Source: Paenibacillus cisolokensis
GTDB lineage: Bacteria; Bacillota; Bacilli; Paenibacillales; Paenibacillaceae
Assembly (NCBI RefSeq): GCF_018403665.1
Contig: NZ_BOVJ01000067.1
Location: forward strand, 1-40,263
DNA: 40,263 bases
Reading direction: 5' to 3'
Shown in pieces: positions 15,410-23,915 of the stretch (positions are counted from its first letter, which is position 1; the number at the start of each line of letters is the position of its first letter). Under the pieces are notes generated by a model. That model ran no database searches and was not told the origin of the DNA. It saw only the letters and a program-made list of their open reading frames with translations. The translations under genes were made by a program, and so were the position numbers.

Positions 15410-15687
15410 GAGAGTCCGTGTTGGAACGACGACTGGTGCGGGAGGTCGAGCGGATCGGTGGGCTAGCGCCGAAATGGGTAAGTCCGGGTAATCGTGGGGT
15501 GCCAGACCGACTTGTTATCCTCCCGGGCGGGCGGACGGTTTACGTCGAGATGAAGGCTCCGGGGAAGCCGCTGCAGCCGTTGCAAGAGAAGTGGGCGCGG
15601 AAGCTTTTCAAGCTGGGGCATCAGTATTACAAAATCGATTCGATCGAAGACATTGACCGGTTTATAGACGAGGTGAGGGGTTGGTGA
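15406..15687 (+). CDS. VRR-NUC domain nuclease
   Basis: A 93-aa stand-alone VRR-NUC protein, a PD-(D/E)XK nuclease with predicted activity on structured DNA such as junctions or flaps. The fold signature is PGNRGVPDRLVIL with the catalytic Asp, then VYVEMKAPGKPLQPLQ with Glu and Lys. The length is typical for phage members. ATG overlaps the previous TGA (ATGA), and its own stop overlaps the next GTG. Phages often place it before an SF2 helicase, as here, suggesting they act together on replication intermediates. Confidence 0.93.
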   Translation: MRESVLERRLVREVERIGGLAPKWVSPGNRGVPDRLVILPGGRTVYVEMKAPGKPLQPLQEKWARKLFKLGHQYYKIDSIEDIDRFIDEVRGW

Positions 15688-17059
15688 AGTACGTTCCGCA
15701 CCAATACCAGCAGTATGCGACGCAACGGATTATCGATACACCTTATATCGCGCTGCTGTTGGAGATGGGCTTGGGTAAAACGGTCTCAACCCTGACCGCG
15801 ATTGACCTGCTGCTGAATGATTACTTCGATGCCGGCCGGGTGCTGGTTATCGCCCCGCTGCGAGTTGCAGACGACACATGGGCGCGAGAGATTGAAAATG
15901 GGATCATCTTCGGCACCTGCGAATCTCGAAAGTCCTGGGCAGCGTCACGGCGCGCCGAAGAGCTCTCCGGGCGGATGCCGATATCTATGTGATCAACCGT
16001 GAAAACGTGGAATGGCTGGTCAGCGAATATGGGAGCAAGTGGCCGTTCGACACGGTTGTGATCGATGAGCTCTCCAGCTTCAAAAATTCTAATTCCAAGC
16101 GGTTCCGGGCTCTTCGCCGAGTCCGGCCGCTGATGAAACGAGTGATAGGCTTGACCGGCACACCGGCGCCGAACAGTCTATTGGACCTATGGGCACCGAT
16201 GTATTTGATCGACCAAGGCGAGCGGCTGGGCAAAACGATAACCGGTTTCCGTGATCGATATTTTACGCCCGGCGCCCGCAGTGGCCACGTTGTATACGAG
16301 TGGAAGCAGAAAAAAGAAGCGGAGCAGCGGATATACGAGGCGATCAGCGATATCGCTGTGAGCATGAAAGCTGAGGATTGGCTGGAGCTTCCGGAGCGGA
16401 TCGATCGGACGGTCCCGGTAAGGTTATCGGCGGAAGCGCGAGAGCTGTACAAGAAGTTGGAGCGAGATCTGCTTATCGAATATGCCGACGCCGACGTCGT
16501 CGCCCAGACAGCCGCCGTCCTGAGTAACAAGCTGCTGCAGATGGCCTCCGGCGCCGTTTACGACGAGGAGCGCGGCGTAAAGTTGATTCACGACGTCAAG
16601 TTGGACGCGCTGGAAGACATCATCGAGGCGGCACAGGGCAAACCGGTTATGGTGTTTTATAACTTCAAGCATTCGCTGGAACGCATTCAGCAGCGGTTCC
16701 CGCAGGCCAGGGTGTTGCGAAAAGGCAAAGACGGAACGGAAGACATTCGTGCTTGGAACAACGACGAAATCCCGCTACTTTGCCTGCATCCGAAAAGCGC
16801 CGGCCACGGCCTTAACTTGCAGGAGTCGAGCTGCCAGACGGTCGTCTGGTTTGACCAGATCTGGAGCCTGGAGGAGGACCAGCAAGCAAACGCCCGGGTA
16901 CACCGGCAAGGGCAGACGAGGCGCATCGTCGTGATGCGACTGGTTGCCGAGGGTACGATGGACGAGGAAGCCGTAGCTGCTTTGGAGCGAAAAGCGTCAG
17001 GGCAAGAAGCGTTGATGCAGGCAGTTAAAGCAAGAATCGAAAGGGTGAAGGCAGAGTGA
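15684..17059 (+). CDS. SNF2-type helicase 2, frame broken at 15895-15898
   Basis: Read as one gene this gives about 458 aa. Motif I EMGLGKT is near residue 30, motif II IDELSSF follows the break, motif III is TGTPAPNS, and motif VI ARVHRQGQTRRI is near the C-terminus. The N-terminal frame continues only to 15992 without correction; adding one A in the AAAA run 15895-15898 gives EKWDHLRHLRISKVLG and joins it to the rest. The GTG start overlaps the VRR-NUC stop (GTGA). It is a partner of the preceding nuclease by arrangement. It is not a copy of the helicase at 9950. Confidence 0.85.
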
Positions 17060-17235
17060 AGCCGAGAACACAAGGTGAGCGGTTCCGGCCGATCGTGACG
17101 GTTTTGGTCGCCATCGACGGAATGCCGGTGAAGATCAAAGTCAGTGGAAAGACCTACGTACTCAAGGCTTTCAAGCAGCGTAAGGGGCGTTGGGGCCGAA
17201 AGGAGGCAAAGCAGAATGAGCAAACAAGCAATTGA
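17056..17235 (+). CDS. Small basic protein, 59 aa
   Basis: A short ORF starting GTG at 17056, overlapping the helicase stop by 4 nt, and ending 20 nt into the next gene. The protein (MKPRTQGERFRPIVTVLVAIDGM...) is basic; the middle reads as a beta strand pair (PVKIKVSGKTYVLKAF) and the end is Lys/Gln-rich. The tight coupling on both sides favours a real gene. No family is recognised. Confidence 0.6.
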   Translation: MKPRTQGERFRPIVTVLVAIDGMPVKIKVSGKTYVLKAFKQRKGRWGRKEAKQNEQTSN

Positions 17236-17815
17236 ACTACTGAGCCAATACCGCCAAATGCAGGCCCGCTTACAAGTCTTATCAACATACAGTGTCGGCG
17301 CCGGAATAACGGTGTCCCGTTTGAACCAAGACGACCAGCTGCAGGAACTACATCGTAAGTTACGTGGACTCCCAAGCTATATGTATCTTACACCACGGGA
17401 GCAGCGACTTGAGGCCACTGCACATGCCTACTTGCAACGGTACCCGGCAGGGACCAAGGCGCAGTTGGCGGCGGTTCCAAAGCAGGGCATGGACGAAGAG
17501 GACGAGCGATTATTGCGGGAACTGCGGAGCAAAATCGAGAAGGTAATTGCCGCGCGCGGGTGGGAGATGGATAATTTGGATGCAGTCTTGGAGCGTCTGG
17601 CCGAACTGCAAGATCTGCAGGCTGAGATACGACGGATCGATACGATACTGGAGGCATTGGAGTCATATAAACCGGATTATGCAAAGCTGTTACGATTATA
17701 TTATGCTGATGGAAAGAGCGCACAAGAGATCGCAGATGAGCTGAAGATTTCGAAGACAACCTTCTACGATCTCAAACGGAAGGCACTGGCGGAATATATG
17801 TACTTGGCGAGATAA
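17216..17815 (+). CDS. ArpU/sigma-region-4-like late transcription regulator
   Basis: A 199-aa protein at the end of the early operon. The C-terminal 50 residues contain a sigma-70 region 4-like HTH: LLRLYYADGKSAQEIADELKISKTTFYDLKRKAL. The rest is helical, with a probable coiled coil (DERLLRELRSKIEKV, DAVLERLAELQDLQAEIRRID). Proteins of this layout (ArpU, RinA, DUF1492 groups) control late genes of Gram-positive phages. ATG 17216 follows AAAGGAGG. Position just before terminators and the terminase genes strongly supports late-gene activation. Confidence 0.8.
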   Translation: MSKQAIELLSQYRQMQARLQVLSTYSVGAGITVSRLNQDDQLQELHRKLRGLPSYMYLTPREQRLEATAHAYLQRYPAGTKAQLAAVPKQGMDEEDERLLRELRSKIEKVIAARGWEMDNLDAVLERLAELQDLQAEIRRIDTILEALESYKPDYAKLLRLYYADGKSAQEIADELKISKTTFYDLKRKALAEYMYLAR

Positions 17816-17825
17816 TAAGAAACAT

Positions 17826-17877
17826 GAACAAAATCCGTACAATATCCGTAGTGGATGCGAACAAAGACGGGAACACA
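17826..17877 (+). promoter_or_regulatory. Phased repeats after the late regulator
   Basis: GAACAAA at 17826-17832 and 17859-17865 are 33 bp apart (three helical turns), with a GAACACA at 17871-17877. Between them CCGTA occurs at 17835 and 17846, 11 bp apart. Helical phasing beside a late-regulator gene suggests activator binding sites. A TAAAAT at 17895-17900 could be a -10 element; no -35 match was found. Confidence 0.4.
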
Positions 17878-17922
17878 AGTCGTTTAAACCGTGATAAAAT
17901 GATAGTGTGCCAAAGTGTATAG

Positions 17923-17951
17923 GTCGTCCGTGATCGGACGGCTTTTTCTTT
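17923..17951 (+). terminator. Intrinsic terminator ending the early operon
   Basis: CGTCCG (17925-17930), a TGAT loop, CGGACG (17935-17940), then GCTTTTTCTTTT. It closes the early transcript 110 nt after the late regulator, or attenuates a late promoter placed just upstream. Confidence 0.8.
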
Positions 17952-18079
17952 TCATTCGCCGCCGCGTCGCAAGGTGTGCATCGACCTCCTCCTGCCGAGC
18001 CGGATAGGTGCGGCGCGGTGTCCGGGTATAGAAGGATTTGCCTCTTTTCTGTCGAAATATGGCAGAGGGAGGTGATTTT

Positions 18080-18256
18080 ATGACAGAGGAGCAAGCTGAA
18101 ACAATCATTGAGGTGCTGATGGAAATTAACAACAAACTAGATGAAGTCATCACCAAGTTAGATTATATTGATTCTAACACTGGTGACATCAGCAGCGTTG
18201 TAAGTAATACGTCTGATATTAAATCGGCAATTGAGAGACTTAGAAGTAGCCTATAG
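18080..18256 (+). CDS. Small coiled-coil phage protein
   Basis: A 58-aa acidic protein. Heptads run from about residue 5 to 30 (AETIIEVLMEINNKLDEVITKLDYI), followed by a Ser/Thr/Asn-rich part and a short C-terminal helix. ATG 18080 follows GGGAGGTGA. It is isolated between two intrinsic terminators, so it should have its own promoter in 17950-18075; a TATAGA at about 18028 is the only weak candidate. Similar tiny coiled-coil proteins lie before terminase genes in other phages. Function unknown. Confidence 0.7.
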   Translation: MTEEQAETIIEVLMEINNKLDEVITKLDYIDSNTGDISSVVSNTSDIKSAIERLRSSL

Positions 18257-18263
18257 TATAGGA

Positions 18264-18290
18264 AGCACCTTAACCGGTGCTTTTTCTTTT
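18264..18290 (+). terminator. Intrinsic terminator before the terminase genes
   Basis: AGCACC (18264-18269), a 6-nt loop, GGTGCT (18276-18281) and TTTTCTTTT. Its T tract resembles that of the terminator at 17923. Confidence 0.8.
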
Positions 18291-18309
18291 GCACAGGAGG
18301 TGATGACGA

Positions 18310-18813
18310 GTGAAGTTAACGGCAAAACAACAGAGGTTCGCTGATGAGTATCTGATCGATCTGAACGCCACGCAGGCAGCGATCCGAGCCGGTTACAGCC
18401 CGAAGTCGGCTGAGGTTCAAGGAAGTAGATTGCTATCAAATGCTAAGGTTCGCGCATACATTGGCGAGCGGATGGCTGAGCATTCCCGGCGCACAGGAGT
18501 CAACCAGGAGCGCATTATCCGTGAGCTCGCTCGCATCGCCTTTCTGGACCCGACTCAGCTCGTCAACATGGATACTGCGGAGCTGCTTGATGCTGCGACC
18601 GCAGATGACCGCGCTGCAATTGCGTCTGTGAAAGTTAAGTCGATGAGCGGTGACGTCGAGATGATCGAACGCGAGGTCAGATTCGCAGACAAAATTAAAG
18701 CGCTTGAGCTGCTCGGCAAGCGTTTCGGTATGTGGCTGGATCGGCAGCAGGTCGACATTCAGGGCGCGGTGCAGATTGTCGATGATATTCCGAAAGGGTC
18801 GGATAGTTCGTGA
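18310..18813 (+). CDS. Terminase small subunit
   Basis: A 167-aa Terminase_2 family protein (PBSX XtmA-like). The N-terminal HTH region is classic: LTAKQQRFADEYLIDLNATQAAIRAGYS, then the AEVQGSRLLSNAKVRAYI helix. The middle helices form the oligomer core and the C-terminus (IVDDIPKGSDSS) is flexible. It recognises the phage packaging site and recruits the large subunit. GTG 18310 follows GGAGGTGATG. Its stop overlaps the TerL start (GTGA). Confidence 0.93.
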   Translation: MKLTAKQQRFADEYLIDLNATQAAIRAGYSPKSAEVQGSRLLSNAKVRAYIGERMAEHSRRTGVNQERIIRELARIAFLDPTQLVNMDTAELLDAATADDRAAIASVKVKSMSGDVEMIEREVRFADKIKALELLGKRFGMWLDRQQVDIQGAVQIVDDIPKGSDSS

Positions 18814-20049
18814 CGACGCAAGTCCCGCTGACGAGCCTGATCGCTCCGAGCTTTTACGAAGTTCACCATGCGCTAAAAGAGGACAGGTATACGCATTACT
18901 GGCTGAAGGGCGGCCGCGGATCGACCAAGTCGTCGTTCATCAGCATCGAGATCATTCTCGGCATGATGCGAGACCCGAACGCCAACGCCGTAGCGCTGCG
19001 GAAGGTCAAAGAGAACCTACGTGAGAGCGTCTACGAGCAGTTGCTTTGGGCGATCGAAGTCTTGGGCGTTTCGCACCTTTGGTATGATAGCGTCAGTCCG
19101 ATGAGCCTGACTTACCTGTCGACCGGCCAGAAGATCATTTTCCGAGGCGCAGATAAGCCAAAGAAAGTGAAATCATCCAAGCTACGGCGCGGATACATCA
19201 AATACGTCTGGTACGAGGAAGTCGATGAGTTCCAGCCGGAAGACATTCGGACGATTAATCAGACGTTCCTCCGGGGCGGTCCACGTTTCGTTGTTTTCTA
19301 CAGCTTCAACCCGCCGAAGTCGCAGCGTAACTGGGTGAACACAGAGGTCAGAGTCACACGCCCGGATCGCTTGGTACACCACAGCACTTATTTGACAGTG
19401 CCGAAAGAGTGGCTCGGAGAGCAGTTCCTGATCGAAGCTAAGCATCTGAAAGCAACCAAGCCGGAAGCTTACGAGCACGAATACCTCGGTAAGGAAACGG
19501 GTACCGGTGGTGAGGTCTTTACGAACGTCACAATTCGCCGCATTTCGGACGACGAGATCAAGACGTTCGATCGGATTCGGCGTGGGCTGGACTGGGGATA
19601 TGCAGCCGACCCGTTGCATTATACGGTCCTGCATTATGACAAAACCCGGCGACGTATTTACATTTTCTTCGAGATTCACAAAGTCGGCATGAAGTTTGAT
19701 GCGCTGGCCGAACAGATTAAAGCAGAAAATAAGCTAAACGAACCAGTCATTCCAGATAGCGCAGAACCGAGATCGAACGACGAATTGAAGTCCCGCGGTA
19801 TCCGGATCCGGCCGGCGAAAAAGGGACCGGGCAGCGTGGAGCACGGTATCAAGTTTTGCAGGACCTTGAAGAGATCATAATCGACGATTCGCGATGTCCG
19901 AATACGGCTCGCGAGTTTTGCATTATGAGCTTGAAAAAGACGCGAACGGAAACTGGAAAGACGGTTTCCCGGATAAGGACAATCACAGCATTGATGCCGT
20001 ACGATATGCGCTGGAAAGCGAGATCCGCGGGCCGGCCATTAGCTTTTAA
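18810..20049 (+). CDS. Terminase large subunit, frame broken at 19854 and 19916
   Basis: DNA-packaging ATPase and nuclease, about 413 aa when read as one gene (Terminase_3/XtmB-like). The Walker A-like GGRGSTKS is at 34-41, the Walker B region YVWYEEVDE at 132-140, and the nuclease domain begins at DWGYAADP (Asp261). Two one-base losses split the C-terminal part: TTTT at 19854-19857 (restores KFLQDLEEI) and TTTT at 19916-19919 (restores EFLHYELEKDANGNW). The corrected end contains DNHSIDAVRYAL, the usual C-terminal nuclease motif. If the breaks were real, the protein would lose its nuclease end and packaging would fail. Confidence 0.9.
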
Positions 20050-20063
20050 CGGGAGGTGAGCAC

Positions 20064-21523
20064 ATGAGCACAGAGATGCAACGCATCGTTTCGATCCTTG
20101 AAGACGGCGCACAGTCAGCGATGAGTCTTGAGGAGATTGTCAAGCTCGAGGTCAGCGAATGGCTCGCGTCCGATGAGCGAAGATGGATGTTGACTGGCGA
20201 GAAGTATTATATCGGCGACCATGACATTTTGCAGCGGAAGCGGACAGCGATCGGCGAGGGCGGCGAGCTAATCGATGTGACCAACCTTGCGAACAACCGG
20301 CTCGTGCATGCATATATGCGAAAATTGGTCGACCAGAAGGTCGGCTATTTGCTTGGGAAGCCGCTGAGCATCCAGACTCGAAACCGCTCATACCTGGACC
20401 TGTTGAACGAGATCTTCGACAGGTCTTTTTTGCGTCTGCTGAAAACCTTGGGAAGGAAGCCGTGAACAAGGGCAAGGCTTGGCTGCACGTCTACTACGAC
20501 GAGAACGGCCAGTTGTCGTTTAAAAAGATCCCGACCGAGGAGATCGTCCCGCTCTGGCGTGACGCTGACCACACACAGTTGGACGCGGTCATCCGGGTGT
20601 ATGAAGTCGAAGCTTATGAAGGTACGCAGAAGAAAATCATCACGAAAGTGGAATTCTGGGACACAACTGGCGTACGCCGGTACGTGCTCGACAATACTGC
20701 CGGCCTGATCCCGGATGTAGAAGCTGGAGAATCCGGCAGCCATTTTGTCGTTGTGCAGGGTGAGCAGGAGCAGCCGCTCAATTGGGAGTGCGTGCCGTTT
20801 ATCTGTTTCAAGTACAACGACGAGGAGCTGCCGTTAGTCCAGGTTATCAAATCACTTGTTGATGATTACGATGCGAAGACGTCGGACAACGCGAATAACC
20901 TCGAAGATCTGCCGAATTCGATTTACGTGATCAGGAACTATGACGGCACCGATTTGGGCGAGTTCCGTCGCAACCTTTCGGTGTACCGGGCAGTAAAGGT
21001 GACGGATGAGGGGGGTCTCGATACAAAAAACATCGAGATCAACGTCGAAGCGCACAAGTCGCACATCGAGCAGTTGCGGAAGGACATCTATGAGTTCGGC
21101 CGCGGGGTGGATACCCAAAGCGACAAGTTCGGCAACAGTCCGAGCGGCATTGCGTTGAAATTCCTGTACGCCGATCTGGACATGGACGCCAACATCATGG
21201 AAACCGAGTTCCAGGCTTCGCTGGAGCAGCTGCTCTGGTTTGTGAACGTCCATTTGGCCAACATCGGTGCTGGGGATTTTACGAACGAGCAGGTCGAATT
21301 TGTTTTCAATCGCGACATCCTCATTAACGAGACGGACGCGGTCACGAACATTCGGAACAGCGTCGGTATTCTCTCTGAGGAGACGCTCGTTGCGCAGCAT
21401 CCATGGGTAACTGATGTGAAATTGGAGATGGATCGGCTTAAGAAGCAGCGAGAAATGGAATATGGCGGGCTGCCGCCTGAAGGAGGTGCGAACGGTGGCG
21501 AGGAAAACGAAGAAGACGAATGA
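20064..21523 (+). CDS. Portal protein (SPP1 gp6-like), frame broken near 20453
   Basis: About 486 aa when read as one gene; Phage_prot_Gp6/SPP1 portal family. It forms the dodecameric ring through which DNA enters and to which the tail joins. Recognisable segments: VHAYMRKLVDQKVGYLLGKPLSI, KAWLHVYYDENG, EIVPLWRDADHTQLDAVIRVYEV, and FNRDILINETDAVTN in the C-terminal third; the end is acidic. The break is at GGGAAGG (20450-20456): adding one A gives GKEAVNKGKAWLHVYY. The ATG follows GGGAGGTG. Confidence 0.92.
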
Positions 21524-21689
21524 GCCCTTGCAAAGAAGCATTACAAAAAACGGCAAGCGCTACTACGTCGGCATCTCAAAGGACAAGAATGGTTACTATG
21601 CCCACACGCACCGAGCCCGGAGCAAGAGCTATCCGAGTAAGAAAGATATTCCGGTATCTGTCCTGAAATTCATTGAGTCGACGGGGTGA
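21495..21689 (+). CDS. Small basic protein between portal and minor head genes
   Basis: A 64-aa protein beginning at GTG 21495 (MARKTKKTNEPLQRSITKNGKRYYVGISKDKNG...), overlapping the portal end by 29 nt and preceded by AGGAGGTG. It is basic, with a probable three-stranded beta core (KRYYVGISKDKNGYYAHTHRA). No family is recognised; it could be a minor structural or DNA-contact protein. The next gene follows after 6 nt. Confidence 0.6.
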   Translation: MARKTKKTNEPLQRSITKNGKRYYVGISKDKNGYYAHTHRARSKSYPSKKDIPVSVLKFIESTG

Positions 21690-21695
21690 TGAGGG

Positions 21696-23388
21696 ATGAA
21701 GCCGGAAGAATATTGGGCACGACGGATGGATCAACTGAATGAGGCGATGCTTAGCCGTGGCGAGGATTACATCCGGACTCAGCGCGAGGAATATGAGCGG
21801 GCACTCGCAAAATCCGTGAGAAGACCGAACGCTGGTATGCGCGGCTGGCTAAAAACAACGACATCAGCCTGGCGGCCGCCCGTCAACTGCTCAACAAAAA
21901 CGAACTGAAAGAGTTCCACTGGACGGTTGAAGAGTACATCAAGCGTGGCCGCGAAAACGCCGTTGACCAGCGGTGGATGAAAGAGCTGGAGAACGCCAGC
22001 GCCAAGGTGCACATTACTCGATTGCAGGAGCTCGAAACACATCTGCGCAATGAGATCGAGCAGCTCACAGCCAAGCGTCTGAAAGGCACGACCGATACAC
22101 TTGGGAGTGTCTACAAAGACAGCTATTACAAATCCATATATGAATTGCAAAAAGGGACGGGCGTTGGCTCGTCTTTTGCTATGTTAGACAATCGGCAGAT
22201 TGATAAGGTGCTTGCGAAACCGTGGGCACCGGACGGTAGCAACTTCTCAGCGCGGATCTGGAAAGATCGCGACAAGCTGGTTAATGAGCTGCAGACGATC
22301 CTGACACAGGACTTGATCCGCGGAGAGTCCGCTGACAAAGTGATCTCGGACTTTGCCGAGCGGATGGGCGTCAGCCGGCATGCAGCCGAGCGTCTGATCC
22401 GGACGGAGGCAGCGTACTTTGCTGGCCAGTCCAGACTGGACGCTTACCGGGAGATGGGTGTTGAGCAATACAAGTTTGTGGCGACGCTGGACCGAAGGAC
22501 GTCCGAGATATGCCGGGAGATGGACGGGCGAGTGATCCGACTCAGCGAGGCTAAGGCCGGCGTAAATTACCCGCCGTTGCACGTCTATTGTCGCTCGACG
22601 ACGATCCCGCACTTCGAAGATGCCGCACCCGGTGAGCGGGCGGCGCGGGATGATGATGGGAAGACATACATGGTGCCGGGGGATATGACTTACCGGGAGT
22701 GGACGGAGAAATACGCGCCGGAAGCCACGGAGCCGCCGAAGCCGGTGGAGCCAGAGCCGGCAACGGCGCCGAACGTAACAACCGTTACGCCGAGTCTGCA
22801 GCCTCCAAGGCCGACACCTCCGAAAAAAGTCCGTTCGGATGCGGATCGCGAGAAGGACCGCATTTTTCGACGCAGGATGAAATCGATGCTTGGGTTGATG
22901 AAGTGGCGCCCAAATGGCTTGCAGAGCTCACGCATGAAGAGACGCAGGCCATCCGGAAATACACAGGCGATTATTACGAAACGGTCAACCGGGCATTGCG
23001 CGACTTTAATCCGACGGATGAGATCATCGAGTTTACGGAAAAGGTTGCCGGCGCTTTAAGCAAGTTTTCACTGGCCGAATCCATCGTCGTTTGGCGCGGC
23101 CTTGAGGTAAATATATTCGGGACCGATGATCCAAAACAGTTGATTGGCTCTGAATATGATGACCCGGGGTTCTTCTCAACATCGCTGCTTAGGGAAACGG
23201 CATTCAAAGGGCAGGTGTTGATGATTGTCCACTTGCCGGCCGGTTCTGCAGGCGCACCGATTACGTATATGAGTCAAATACCAGGAGAGAACGAGTTTCT
23301 TTTGCCGCCCGGTGTGCATTATGTTATACTTGATGCATGGAAGGAAAAGGATATTCTGATTGTGGTTGTGGAGGTGGTTGATGAGTGA
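21696..23388 (+). CDS. Minor head protein fused to ADP-ribosyltransferase, frame broken at 21809 and 22863
   Basis: About 564 aa when read as one gene. Residues 1-320 form a Phage_Mu_F/SPP1 gp7-like head morphogenesis domain with the signature ERLIRTEAAYFAGQSRLDAY and YPPLHVYCRST. After a Pro/Glu linker (PPKPVEPEPATAPN), residues about 390-564 form an ADP-ribosyltransferase of the R-S-E type: Arg in VVWRGLEV (about 465), STS in FFSTSLL (about 493), Glu-x-Glu in GENEFLLPPG (about 531). Breaks: AAAA 21809-21812 (restores AKIREKTERWY) and TTTTT 22863-22867 (restores DRIFSTQDEIDAW). It is probably carried in the capsid and delivered with DNA, as known for T4 Alt; target unknown. Confidence 0.87.
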
Positions 23389-23549
23389 GTCGCTTGTCCG
23401 AAATTCCATACGGTACGCTCCAGAAGACGCCTGATGGGAAGTTCTTCAAGGTGATCAAGGCCGACAACGACAAGGGGTTCGAACGGATCGAGATCACCGA
23501 GGACGAATACAAATCGTTGAAAGCAAAAATCAAATCGTGGTTCAAGTGA
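23385..23549 (+). CDS. Small phage protein, 54 aa
   Basis: GTG 23385 overlaps the previous stop by 4 nt (GTGA). The protein reads MSRLSEIPYGTLQKTPDG then FFKVIKADNDKGFERIEIT and ends in a basic helix (YKSLKAKIKSWFK). It looks like a small beta sheet plus helix. It is followed directly by a terminator, so it ends the terminase-portal-minor head transcript unit. No family is recognised. Confidence 0.6.
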   Translation: MSRLSEIPYGTLQKTPDGKFFKVIKADNDKGFERIEITEDEYKSLKAKIKSWFK

Positions 23550-23550
23550 A

Positions 23551-23585
23551 AGCACTCCCGCAATTTATGCGAGGGTGCTTTTTAA
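23551..23585 (+). terminator. Intrinsic terminator
   Basis: AGCACTCCCGC (23551-23561) pairs with GCGAGGGTGCT (23569-23579) with one mismatch and one wobble, then a T run. Separates the portal/minor head genes from the scaffold/capsid genes. Confidence 0.75.
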
Positions 23586-23608
23586 TGCCCAGAAAGCGAG
23601 GCGAACCA

Positions 23609-23728
23609 ATGATTCATCATTACATCACGAAGTACGAAGAAGGGGGTTCAAGGTTCGCAGAATCTTGGTTACAGATTAACCTCTTTGGTAAGTGCTGGTG
23701 TTTTTCTAGGAGAAGAATTAAAATCTGA
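23609..23728 (+). CDS. Tiny conserved-looking phage protein, 39 aa
   Basis: MIHHYITKYEEGGSRFAESW then LQINLFGKCWCFSRRRIKI. The sequence looks like a small beta protein of the kind found beside structural genes in Bacillota phages, with an aromatic FGKxWCFS segment. ATG 23609 has a moderate GAGG site. An open frame extends upstream through the terminator and is unlikely to be used. Function unknown. Confidence 0.5.
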   Translation: MIHHYITKYEEGGSRFAESWLQINLFGKCWCFSRRRIKI

Positions 23729-23754
23729 AAGTCACTGCGGCAACAGTGACTTTT
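23728..23754 (+). terminator. Second hairpin, terminator-like
   Basis: A perfect 10-bp stem, AAAGTCACTG (23728-23737) and CAGTGACTTT (23744-23753), with a CGGCAA loop and only TTTT at its end. It may insulate the capsid unit from upstream transcription. Confidence 0.6.
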
Positions 23755-23839
23755 AGGGAATTGCTTCGACAATTGTTGAATTTTTCCTTGTCCTACCATA
23801 TGACATTAAACTGGGTTTTTAATTTTGCCCTCTTTAAAG

Positions 23840-23905
23840 GTTCAGGGTCAAACTGAACGCAAGCCGAAAGCTGGCGGGTTACCAGCCTAAAAACCTAATC
23901 GGGAG
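23840..23905 (+). ncRNA. Structured RNA leader upstream of the scaffold gene
   Basis: Two hairpins stand in a row: GTTCAG/CTGAAC (23840-23858, loop GGTCAAA) and GCTGG/CCAGC (23870-23886, loop CGGGTTA). The loop bases GGTT (23877-23880) can pair with AACC (23892-23895) just before the ribosome site, giving an H-type pseudoknot. The conserved-looking GCAAGCCGAAAG lies between the hairpins. It overlaps the 5' leader of the scaffold gene, so a translational switch, possibly autoregulatory, is likely. I recall that structured RNAs upstream of GP20-type genes have been described, but cannot confirm a match. Confidence 0.5.
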
Positions 23906-23915
23906 AGTGTTGGAA

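Noticed and set aside
17941-18075. A tRNA or other structured RNA gene in the GC-rich spacer before the small coiled-coil gene
   Set aside because: No cloverleaf, no CCA-type end and no TPsiC-like arm could be drawn.
23840-23905. The scaffold leader as a preQ1 or cyclic-di-GMP riboswitch
   Set aside because: It resembles these only in general form (hairpin plus A-rich tail, GAAA loops). The conserved cores of those classes are not present, so no known ligand is claimed.
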